Below are positions 1 to 12,100 of a stretch of DNA of 64,000 nt, in pieces. Source of the stretch: Syngnathus acus (taxonomy: Eukaryota > Chordata > Actinopteri > Syngnathiformes > Syngnathidae); the NCBI RefSeq assembly GCF_901709675.1, contig NC_051097.1, positions 3,152,539-3,216,538 of the forward strand. The letters are read 5' to 3'. The notes under the pieces were generated by a model that saw only the letters and a program-made list of their open reading frames with translations, made no database searches and was not told the origin of the DNA. The translations under genes and the position numbers were made by a program. Positions within the stretch are counted from its first letter, which is position 1. Each line of letters starts with the position of its first letter.

Positions 1-112
1 GCTGGCAACCGGTTCAGGGTGTCCCCTGCCTCCTGTCCGATGATGGCTGGGATAGGCTCCAGCACACCTGCAACCCCCGTGGGGACAAGCGATATAGAAA
101 ATGGATGGAAGG
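1..112 (+). repeat. 3' part of a SINE-like repeat
   Basis: The segment GCTGGCAACCGGTTCAGGG through GAAAATGGATGGA matches the 3' half of the repeat at 1583-1905 and recurs in reverse at 29488-29640. Its start is cut by the window edge. Confidence 0.8.
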
Positions 113-311
113 ATTTTGTTTTGTTTAGTATGTAGGCATTACTTAGGTTGTTATTGACATTGGGTGAACATTTCATGTCAATAACACTTTCTGCCTCCAC
201 TAGTGTTTATGAATTAGCTTTACAGGTAGCGATTAAGAAAACTTCTTGCTGTTTTGGTACTTTACTGAATGTAACTGTAAAACGTTAGCATTATAGAGAG
301 AGACAGACAGG

Positions 312-312
312 C

Positions 313-402
<90 letters not shown>
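312..402. repeat. (GATA)n microsatellite
   Basis: About 22 uninterrupted GATA units sit directly upstream of the ehmt1 promoter, ending about 105 bp before the start codon. Confidence 0.97.
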
Positions 403-403
<1 letters not shown>

Positions 404-414
404 AAATAATAAAA

Positions 415-507
415 ATAGTCAGGTGTGATATCGCATCTCGGAGGGTGGGCGGGGGAAATTTATCTACGTGACGCAGCCGTACATGGGCGGAGCTTAGTTC
501 AGGCACC
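415..507 (+). promoter_or_regulatory. Probable core promoter/5' leader of ehmt1
   Basis: The 90 bases before the ATG carry GC boxes (GGTGGGCGGGGG near 440 and GGGCGGAGC near 484) and a TACGTGACGC motif resembling a CRE/ATF site near 465. There is no TATA box at a useful spacing. This fits a TATA-less housekeeping promoter. The transcription start is not visible from sequence alone. Confidence 0.45.
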
Positions 508-528
508 ATGGCTTCGGTAAAGACCGAG
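508..528 (+). CDS. ehmt1: ehmt1 exon 1 (residues 1-7)
   Basis: ATG in good context (CACCATGG) opens MASVKTE and is followed at once by a consensus donor GTGAGT at 529. The VKTE motif occurs near the N-terminus of human EHMT1. Ends in phase 0. Confidence 0.85.
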
Positions 529-3500
529 GTGAGTGACTGAACCTTATCTACTGCAAGCTTGTATCACTTTCCTCTTTTTTCTCAGAAGAATACATCACTC
601 CGTTGTACGCGGGGGCTTCGTGGTAAAGAGGCATAACTGCCGTCAATTTGTTGTCCATTTCCCGCTGCCAGCCTATGCTCTCCTGCTTTTGTGCTCACCG
701 GAGGGCTGCTGAACGTGTAGGAAGATGCTGCGCCCCGGAACCTGAATGGTGTGTGCAGGCGCGGTTTATGCTAAGCTCCGCTCCTTGAGTTGTCCATACA
801 TGCTCCATGTCGAAAGCAATTTTTTGCCCCTGTCTACGTTAAGCCCTCCAAATAAACCAACACGGGATTCATTTTCGCCCTTTTAGCCAATGCCGTTCAT
901 GTTTTGGCTGTGTAGAATCTTGCCGGTCTGTGGTGGCCAATTGCATACCACTGCTGTTTAGCTTTTTGCTAGTTAGCAGACTACAGAAATACGAACATAG
1001 CGACGTTTATAAAGACTTGGGGTCAGCATCTTCTCATAAAATTAAAGTGTAATTACGTTGTAATATTTGGGAGAATATGCTGCTGTGTTTGGCTCTGTTA
1101 GTGTAGGTATCGTATATAATACTATGTATGCTAGCTACCTAAACACTCAAGGCTGGTCAGCTTCCACTGTAAACACATGGCACTGGCTTGTGAGCATTGG
1201 TGTTTTCTACGTTTTAAACAGGCATGTCTTTTATTTGTTATTCTCGAAGTACGGTGTGCCTCCTCTGTAAAGCAGACCTTCTTTGGCGTGTTATTGTCAT
1301 GCTTTCTGTCTTTGCTAAGCACTCAGGGCTAACGTAACTCCACAATAACAAAATACAGAAATTCTCCTGTGACATTTGAAGAAACGTGTGAAGACGCAAT
1401 AATAACCATTCATCCACCTGAACGTTGGTGGATTTTTGTTTTTCCTTTGAGGCGCTGTGGTGTTTGGCAGGGGTCGCCCATTTTGCGTTGTGATGGCATC
1501 GACTGACTGGAAAGGTGGATGGTGAAGGAAGGCTTCATCTGTGAATAATCATAGCTTTGTCTTCTGTACCACACTGATGATAATTGTTGGCCTCCGAGGT
1601 TCACAGTTCAGAGGTTGCGGGTTCGATTCTACCGGCCCTCCCTGTGTGGAGTTTGCATGTTCTCCCCGTGCCTGCATGGTTTTTTTTCCGGGTACTCCGG
1701 TTTCCTCCCAAAAACATGCTGATTGAGCAGTCCAAATTGCCCGTCGGTCTGAGTGTGAGTGCGGATGGTTGTTTGTCTCTGTGTGACCTGCGATTGGCTG
1801 GCAACCGGTTCAGGGTGTCCCCTGACTACTGCCCAATGACTGCTGGAATAGGCTCCAGCATGCCCGCAACCCCTGTCGGAAAAAGCAGCATGGAAGTAGG
1901 ATGGATGGATGAAATTTTATCTCAAAAGTACAATAATTACCGGTACTCTGTATCAGTGAGTGCTCAAACAGAGAAAACTATGCTTGTACGGGTCTGAAAA
2001 AATAGCAGTATATCAAACATACATATGAACACAACTAAATCAGATGTGTCCTCCTAAAATGCTAATTTAGAAGACAAAAACATATCAAATGAACAAATAT
2101 GTTAAGTGTCAAAAACAATATGTACTTTTGTATGTTGTATTTGGAGTGAAATAACAGCAAGTATAAAGCTAGTCTCTGCTGAGAAGTTCCCATCATGTCT
2201 CAAAAAGCTTTATGTGAACAAGACAGCAGACATTTTATACATGGCTGTTTACGCTTGGGTTGTACATTTTCTTTCTTGATTTCCTTGACCTCAATTGCTA
2301 TCGGACACAATGAATCCACAATCAATAGCACATTATTGACTGAAGACTGAATCGATAAGAATGCCCATTTCTTGTTTAGGTGGCTTTAAAGTCAAGTTGC
2401 ACCACCTAAAAATGCAATTGTTTGTAACGTTGTGCAAATGCGCAGTTGTTTGAGCCTTGGCAGAGGTATGCACTCGACGCGCGCTCGCTCATATTCACTT
2501 CATATCTACTCTATGGCTTGTTGTGTTTAGCTACTTGGACTTACCTCTATCCCACGGAGCGGCGAACAATTGCGAGTATTTTCAAGGGCGCAAATTGTTC
2601 ACTCGGAAGACGTTTGCCAGATGTTCGCCAACGATGTGAGGTTGTTTTTTTTTTGTTGCACTTTGCTGCTCAATGGAATAGGCTTTATGCTTAGCATGAA
2701 TTCAAGGGTGTCCATAAAGTCTCTAGTGTAGATTTAATTTGTTTTGGCGACCTTTGCACTTCATTAAACTTTTCCCTTAGTACATATAATACAGGCAGTT
2801 ACATTGAATGCATATCATTTTATGAGGTAAAGTAGCTGTACTACAGAATTATAAGATGCGTTGCTTTCTGATTTCTTTCGAGCCATGTTTGATTCACTGC
2901 TGCTGTCTTTGTATTGAGATGGTCTCTGCAAAGTGTTCTTTATAAGAATTTCACAGCTGCTTTTTATTCCTTTCATAAAGTATTTGAGACGACCTCAGTC
3001 TATGTAGAGGTCTGCACTCGTGAAAATGTCTCGGCCATTTCAGTACCCTGTTTTTTAGTTTTGTTTTCCCGTGTCTCAAGGATTGCTCGGTATCTTACAT
3101 AAAGTAATCTAATTGAACATTCCGAAGCAGAGATTCTTTGTCAATTTGTCAACGTTTGATGGGATTTTTCATTTTCAACCGTTTTTTTTTCTTTGTCCCT
3201 AAATAAATCCTGAAGATAATTTGCATCTCTACGAAAAGAGCCCAATCTGCTCAGCGATTAGTGATAAATTAGGAACCTGAAATTCACGATGATACAAAAA
3301 CACATTCAATCAAATTTTAAAGCAAATATTAGTTCCTGAGAAAAGTAACATACTATTAAGATGGTTACATTTTTACTATTTTGCTGTGTTGTTCTGTTGA
3401 AGAGTTTATCTATCTCTTAAAGCAATCATTGTATTAAAACAGCAGTGGATGGGCAGGAATGCAGGTTTTCTTTTCTTTAGGTGAACACAATTAATTTCTC

Positions 3501-6158
3501 ATTGTTTCATGTCACGTGTGACAGTGACACGTTGCTGCTTGTTGTCACTGGCTGTCAAACTCTTTTGGTAGTTTTGACCTCGTGTTTTTAGTAGGGAGTC
3601 TGAATTGTCTGAGCAAGTGAGTAAACCTAAGAACAGATAACTAGCCATCTAATGAACAGGTTTTATGTTGCTGTTTTGTGGCCAATAGGTCCACCTCAGT
3701 GTTTCAGAAACTCCAAGGTATTCCGCTTTTCCATTTTCATGTCATTGCCCAAAATGATTTGAGGTCTTTGACTGCCACCTGCAACCACATTTGATAGCCT
3801 CCTATTGACGTGCATTGGCTTCCAGAGCCCTACGTTTCCCCATCTAGTGTAAAACTGCGGCGATGGCTGCATTGTGGCAGTAAACAATTCAGTTGCAAAA
3901 TGGCGGAGATCTTCAGACAGGCTTCTCTGCCTCCCTTCCCCCTCCCTCCTGATATAGCAGTTGTTTAACTGGCCACCACTAGGGGGCGGAAAGAGCACCA
4001 AGCCATTCATAAACCAGTCCATAAAAATGGATTATTTCCCTTTACACACAAATTTAGAGAAATTTCTTTCAGACCATTGATCTGTGAGAAGAGCCTTGCT
4101 CGGACGAGATGTTCTTAGGGAGACATGTTTGGTATGGGTGGCTCTCAGGCCTGACATGGCGCTTGCTCGCCCTGGCTCAGAGAACCAATTGTGTTCAGTT
4201 CTGTAAATGTATGCAAAAGCCCCATTTAGTTTTTAGATTGATTGTCCTATCTGAGCCCTTGGTTCACATGTATCTTCTGGATAAGCCATGAAATGCAGGT
4301 TTATCTGCTACAGATCATTTGGACTTCAGTAGGTTAAAAACAGAAAGAAAACATTTAAGAGCAATATTGTTTTTTTTTCTGCCACGGTCAGCACAATGTT
4401 TAGTTATCTGCTGATTTTGTGTACAAACATCCCCGCAAGGGGAAGTTTGTTTTCCCGGTGAAGTATTAATTTTACTATTACATTCCTGGTGAAATATTCA
4501 TTTTACTAATACATTCCATTTGAGAAGGGATTGTCATGAAGTGGAAAGGAAAATAATGTTAAATTTGATAACACTGTGGACTCCATGACCTTTTTTTTTT
4601 TTTTCCTTTGGTGCTTTTTCAGCCTATGTTTGGTAATCTCTTCTAGGAGAAGTGACACAGTAGACAATATACCATATTTAATGCTGCAGTGATCAAATAA
4701 TTATAAAGTAGTAGTAAAGTATCACCAGTTTTCCGTCGGTTTGCTCTGAAGCCCTCTGTTGTGACGAGAAACGTTTCGGATGCTTGACGTGATATTCTTC
4801 ACCAGCCTTGTGTTCATCAAAATGAAGACGAAGCCTCCTGTTGTACTTAACTATATGACATTAATAGACCTCAAATACAGTCCTGTCTTTCCCACAAATG
4901 CAAATCCTTATACCTACATGTATGAGCTATACTATTTTCAAGGTCTGTCTAACGTTAGGTTATTCTGATGAATCTGTTCTTCTTCCATTAGCCTACTGGT
5001 CTTGCCAAAGGAAGCAATTACAAAAGTGAAGAACCATCAAATAAGGAAGGACTGGACCTGGCAAACAATGGAGGGACAGGTATCATTTTTACATATGTGA
5101 TGCAGGAGAGCAGTTCAGTAAAAAGACTAACACACTACACCCTATCTTCTGTGATACTTACCTGTCCACCAAATGAATCACCCAGAAAGAAATTAAAGTT
5201 CACAACTGTTGATATGCCCCTCTTCTTTTTTTTTCTTTTTTTTTTAGTGGTGTTTGCATTTGTTCTGGAAATTGGGAATATGAATTACTTGTTAAAACAA
5301 AGAAAAAAGTTAAAACCAGCAAATTTAATTTAGTTTAGAATTTAGTTCAACAGTCCTTTTTTCTCTTTCAAGGCATTTAATCGATTGCAACAAGGCTGCT
5401 CTTGGAAGAAGTTTCACCTCTCATCCAAGGATACATCAATTCATGCAACAAATCTTGGTTAGGATAGACCAGGGTGAGTTGGTGTGGAGCTTAATTATCC
5501 TGATCACCCCAAGCTGTCTGTCCCAACCAAGCCTTGCTGAATGAACTGATATAGCCTTTTCAGGTGAGAAATGAAACATCTAACAAGACAAACACAGCAG
5601 TTCAGTTGCGATCAATCAAACTCCTTAAGAAAGAAATGATGTGGTTGAATGGGAATATCAATAAGCACAGTCCAACAGTTGACGGGGAAAAAAATGGTGT
5701 GGATGCGAGTGGTGTCACGATACCAGAATTTCAGTAGTCGGTACCAATACCTGTGATTTACCACGATTCTCGATACTAATTTGGTACCACGGTAAAAAAC
5801 AACAACAAAACAACAGAATCCACTTACTTTTAAAGTCACTAATTTATTTAAAACGGCTTAAACAGTATAGAAAACTTAATACATTAAAAAAGAGCAGCAG
5901 CAATGGCATGGAGCCTTCAAGTCACACATCTATGAAAACAAGCAAGGCTGATAATAAACAATATTCAACTATATAACTTAAAACAGAGCAGCAGTGGCAT
6001 GGAGCCTCTCAAGCCTCAAACCTCTCAAGCATTTTTTGCACGGTGGCAAATACTCAGACAACTCAAACATTAATTGCCAACTTAGAATGTCATTAAGTAT
6101 TTTTGCATAATGGCATAAAAGATGGAGGAAAATTATACAGTTGTAAGAGTATCTGTCA

Positions 6159-6198
<40 letters not shown>

Positions 6199-9100
6199 TT
6201 CTCAATATCTCAATCTATCGATGGATGAACTATGGTAAAACTATACTGTTTCTTTTTCCCAGTCTAATGTACACGTTTGGTTGTCACCCATAGATGAACA
6301 CAAAGGGGAAACAGACAGGCTGGCCTCTTTGCCTGGTGCAGAACCAATGCTTATTGGAACTGAATGTGACAACGCAAGCCACAGCAGCCCGGCAAACAGT
6401 TCTACAACGGAACACAACAAGGAGTTACCATTAGTAAATGAAAATGGTATTTCGGACATGGAGGCACCACATGGTTCTGTTACTGGGAGCAATGGATTTA
6501 TTCTTGTTAAACCGCAACATGAGGACAGCTTTGAAGCCATGTCTGGTTTAGCGGGATCCCCCAACAGGACTATCCGACCACATACAAGTCCCCCCACAGT
6601 GGTACACTTGACCAAACCCCCCTCTTTGCCAGCCTTTGGGTCTCCTCAGACTTTAGGTGCACTAAGGACTGACCCTATTACAGGAACTGCATCAATGCAG
6701 GAGACAATAGACTCTAAAAATGGCATAGCCCCAACTACTACAGCCTCAAACACCATCATGATACACAGAGCTCGCAAAACCATGTCCAGGCCTGCTGTCA
6801 CTCTCGAACAAAAGGTAAATGAGTCCAATGTTTTTTATTTTTTACAATGAATGGTTTTCTCCCTAGAATTTTCAGTGCACTTGGATGCGAACCTAGTGAA
6901 TGCTAAATAGCAATTTTACATGATGCTGACATTGAGCGGAATCTTTACATCGCCAAAATGTATTTTTTCAGGAAACTTAATCAATTCCTCTCCTCTCCTC
7001 TCCTCTCCTCTCCTCTCCTCTCCTCTCCTCTCCTCTCCTCTCCTCTCCTCTCCTCTCCTCTCCTCTCCTCTCCTCTCCTCTCCTCTCCTCTCCTCTCCTC
7101 TCCTCTCCTCTCCTCTCCTCTCCTCTCCTCTCTTCTCCTCTCCTCTCCTCTCCTCTCCTCTCCTCTCCCCTGCTGGTGCTGGAAAACATTCATGGGATGC
7201 ATTCACGCCAAAGCTCAGACAATGTTGTTGGAACAGCTTCCAAAGTTTGAATCACACCTTACCTTCCCACCACTATTCAGGAGACTCACAGTGTTTTTCT
7301 TTTGTGTGACTGGCAGCTTCTAAAAAAGGAATTAAGAGAAGCAAACAATGCCAAAATGGAGACCTTGGTTTCATCCGACACACTGAAACCTTCACAGGAG
7401 TGCTCAACAGAGAACCATCTACCTCAGATTCCTTCGGATCTGCCAGCTTCAGCACAAATCCCTTCATCGACATCACCAGCAACTGCTTTATTTTCTTACC
7501 CTCCGCACACGTCAATACCATCCAAGCTTCAACATGGTCACACAGGTTCCAGATGCGAATAACCCACTGTTACACCACCAAATACTTTTTGCCGGGGGCC
7601 TCTTGGATTTTAAAATAATCAGTCCTCTTTGGGTGTATTTGTCTTGCGATGTAGGCGTCTTCACAGGAGGCCTGTCTTCCCGTAAGAAAAAAAGAAGGAT
7701 GGGAACTTACAGCCTGATTCCCAGGAAGAAACCTAAAATTCTTCGCCAGACAACAATGTTGGAAATGTTTAAGATAGTACACCCCAATGCCAAGATGCCT
7801 GAGGTATGTGCTCATTACACGGATCAGATATAAATGAGCTTGTGGTCGCTTATGATTTGTTGTTTCTTTGACTTGAATCAACAGCTGTACCATGTCAAAT
7901 AATTTCACTAAACTGAGTCAAATGTTCCACTTGAAAATGTACCGTTCTTGAATCTTAAACTATCCCATTTATTGAGTTTAGTTACTGAATCATCTTTTAT
8001 TGGAAAGCTGTGCACCCCTAATACTTAACTATCCATCCATCAATCCATTTTCTATATCGCTCGTCTCAACGGGGGTCGCGGGCGTGCTGGAGCTTATCCC
8101 AGCATCCCACTGCCTGGATGGTTGGATGTAGTATTGATAAATATTGTCTGTCAATCTGTCACCAATGACACGGGCTCTCTGCCACTCTGTGTCAGACCTA
8201 CAGGTGCATCAAACGGTACAGAGGGGAATTATTTTGGCAAATACAAGACTAGACACATACATGGGGCACCAGATATTGACCAAAATATATATGATTGCTC
8301 CCTCTGCCCAGCAAGACCTCAATGTGGGACTTCCACGGGCAGACTTTGATTGCCTGGTCTGTGCGTATGAGTTTCAGATCATTATATTTGTGTTTATCCT
8401 GTTCAGGCGTGTCTGGCCGCATTTCTTGGTGTACAACGGGCCTAAATATGGAAAATAAACAACATTCCACTACATATGTTTCCTTTTACACATACAGTAA
8501 ACACATTTCAATATACTGTGCGGTACCACCTTTGGCAACGTTGTACATTTATAAAAGTATTTTGACTATGGTTTTGTTAGTGTTACAAGTACCGTAATTT
8601 TCGGACTATAAGTCGCACCGGAGTATAAGTCGCACCAGCCATAAAATGCCCAAAAAAGTGAAAAAAAACCATATATATGTATATAAATCGCTCCTGAGTA
8701 TAAGTCGCCCCCCCCACCCAAACTATGAAAAAAAACCGCGACTTATAGTCCGAAAATTACGGTAGTTATAGTCATCCCGGATCCCTAATTTCAGGTTATA
8801 TTTTATATTTTGTTCTGTCTTAACTCCTAGACAAATATCAACGTAAATGGAGAGAAGATGGATCATGCGTCTGAGGAAGATGAGGAGTCAGATCTGGTGG
8901 ATTCAGAGGAAGAACAGCAGCCGAAAGGAGAGGAACTGGGCATTGATGTCTTACAAGTAAGTTCAACATTTGAGTCTATCGCTGAGGTTTGCCTTGCTTG
9001 CTGAGGAAATACTGAATCTTACAAACTTGCAAAAGGGCTGCAATTAATTTGACGTATAGTAATTAACGTAGCGGTAGCGTGTAAATGTTTGTGGTTAAAC

Positions 9101-12100
9101 TTGTCGTTCATTAGGTTGAGTGTGAGCAAGATTCGGAAGAATCTGGAGAAGATGAAGAGGAGGAAGGCATGGAGTCAGATTTGGTAAGGCAACAAAATGA
9201 TTCAAAATGATTCTGGTTTCAAACAATTTTCTCTTTCTCTGACACCAAAATCATCTCTCTATACTTTCATTCGCCTCAGAGCACAGAGTCTAATCTAAAA
9301 AAGTTAAAGAGAAAAACAAAAAGAGACCATGCCTGTCTCAGGCCATCTAGGAAGTACATGAGGATGGTCAAAGTCAAAGGTAAGAACTCCCAGGAAACCG
9401 CACCTGTACTTTGTCAGCCATTTTAGTCTCTTGAGTGTATCCGCTTGTCGGCTGCCAGCATCAGTTGATCTTTGTTGCCTAGCAGTGTCCCCCCCCCAGT
9501 ACAAAGTACTTTTGCAATTTCTATGGCTTCTTTAGTGTGTGTGTGTGTTTGTGTGTGTGTGTGCGTGCGTGCTTGCGTGCGTGTGCCCGTGTGTGTACGT
9601 GTGCGCGTGTTTACCGTAATTTTCGGACTATAAGTCGTGGTTTTTTTCATAGTTTGGGTGGGGGGGCGACTTATACTCAGGAGCGACTTATATACATATA
9701 TATGTTTTTTTTCACTTTTTTGGGCATTTTATGGCTGGTGCGACTTATACTCCGGTGCGACTTATAGTCCGAAAATTACGGTACTTTCTTGCGCAATTAT
9801 CAACAATGATAAGGTAAAGGGCAAAATAGACGGGAAAAAATCTGATGTACAGTATCTTTTAATATTCCACAATTTTACAAATAACGGTAATAGTTTATGA
9901 CGATGACTAATTCATTAGGTATTTTTAACTTTTGAAATTATAAAAAAGTGGGGTCATGGGGAGAACCTGCTAACTCACACATGGAATGCTGATGCCTGGA
10001 TTTCAGCCTGTGACCCCTGAAATATAACATGAAGATAAACCCTAAATAGACTCTAATAAACATGTGTACTATGCACACATTTTTGGCCAAGGACTCAAAT
10101 AAATGATGAAGTCCTCATAATTTTGCCCTCACAATTTAGACACTTCAGTTTTCACCACCTTCGAGCTCTAATTATTATTAATACCCGAGTAATACTGAGT
10201 CGTGCTCTTCAACCAAATTTTATTGCTCTACCCAAATGCAGAGTCCTTTGCTGACTCTCCAGCTGTAGTTATGATGCATACTGAAGACACAAACAAAGAC
10301 TCCCAGACAACACAAGACAAAATTTCACTCCATGAGCTGGATGCTCCTGATGACAAAGGTGAGCTCGGAAGACAGATGGAGCCAATAAAACCTGTATATT
10401 TTCTATTTTTGTATCATATACAATATTTTATTTCATATACAGGGTCCGGCAAAATGATTTGACACATATAATGCCATTTTGTTTTGTTTCGTTTCGTTTC
10501 ATTTCATTTTCGTTTCGTTTTCGAATTATGTTATTTTGGTCTTACCGTTCCCACATTTTCTGGAGTTCCGGCGGTGCAAGGTCGGCTGGTTGATTTTCGT
10601 TTCAGTGGTGATCCACCGGCTCTGAAGTTAGTTACCTATAACAAGATCGTGTTTCGAGCAGGTCATGTCTATCAAGTCTGAAGCGCAAATGGAACGCTCG
10701 TTGTGTTGCAGTTACAGATTCGTTCTTGATAAACGTTTCCACTATGAAAGCGCGATGCTCACCGGTCCAATTCATGTTAGCAACTGAAACAAAACAAAAT
10801 AATAAATAAACTATTTTGTTTCTATAATTTATTTGCATTTTATTAAACCTACAAATGTGACAGATCATTTTGCTGGACCCTGTATAATCACAATCGTCAT
10901 ACAAGGTGTGCATGTTTATCAGCTGTTAGGAAGACAATTTGATGTTGACACTGTATTTACCAAATATAGTTATTTACTCTATTTCCCAATCTCAAATCAA
11001 TTTTATGCATACAAGTTTATATTTACTAGGCTTTTATCTCTGTGATTCTTTTGAGTGATTTCCCCTTAAACCGTCTTATATTATTTTGTACAGCACGTTC
11101 GGAAAATATTCATAGCACTTAATTTTTCCTACATTTTATCATATTCTCATTTCAAAATGGAATACTGTATTTTCCTCCAAGGTACTACACAGCACACCCC
11201 ATCATGACAGCATTTTGTCAAATGTATTTACTAAAATAATAATATTAAAAAAAAAAAAAAAGTACATACTATGGTTATTGTCAGCATTTGTTCAATACAA
11301 TGACAGAGCTGTATAAAACTTTTTTTTTTCTTCTGGAAGCTCTCTATCTGGTAAGTTTTGAGAGTGAAGGAAAACTGCTGTTGAGTTTGTGCAGCAAACA
11401 ACCGCCAAGTGCTGTTTTGGAAATTACTTTTGCACTTTGCAGAGACATCAAGTTCAACAATGGAAGAGGCCCAGGAGCTACCACTGTGCAGCTGCCGCAT
11501 GGAGACACCCAAGAGTCGAGAGATTCTCATCCTGGCAGATGGAAAGTGCATGGCTACGGAGAGTGTTGATGCACAATTGAGCCGCTGCCAGGGGGCTGTA
11601 TTGAAACAAGAAATGATGCGTCCCTCCAACTCTGTTCAGCTGCAAGTTCTATGTGAGGACCATCGCAACGGCATGGTCAAGCATCAGTGCTGCCCTGGCT
11701 GTGGCTTCTTTTGCAGGGCTGTAAGTATATGCCATTACAGTATCAACTGGGACATACTGTCAAGAACGTCTGCAGTTGGTTCCTCAGCTCAAGGCCTAAG
11801 TAAAAAATGTGGGCCTTCATCACAATCCAAATTTAGGAAAATACGTATTGTGTTATCATCACATTATTTCAGTGACACAATGGGAAAATAACAAAAAGGC
11901 CATAAAATTAGACCGTTGCAGGTGAACATCTTACCCAGCAAAATGCTGTCAAATAAATATTATCTTCCATACAGTGCCTTGCGAAAGTATTCGGCCCCCT
12001 TGAACCTTTCAACATTTCAGGCTTCAAACATAAAGATATAAAATTTTAATTTTTTGTCAAGAATCAACAACAAGTGGGACACAATCGTGAAGTGGAACGA

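Noticed and set aside
1618-1640. Possible tRNA gene at the B-box-like GGTTCGATTC
   Set aside because: No cloverleaf or proper A box at the right distance; it is the head of a SINE-like repeat.
3696-4022. 108-codon minus-strand frame in ehmt1 intron 1
   Set aside because: The sequence resembles repeat material (CCACCACTAGGGGGCG) and has no conserved domain.
6241-6615. Long minus-strand open stretch opposite ehmt1 exon 3
   Set aside because: It is the antisense shadow of the coding exon; no splice signals or recognisable domain.
6916-7323. Overlapping open frames with Ser-Pro-Leu or Gly-Glu-Arg repeats
   Set aside because: Produced entirely by the (TCCTC)n array, which has no stops in several frames.
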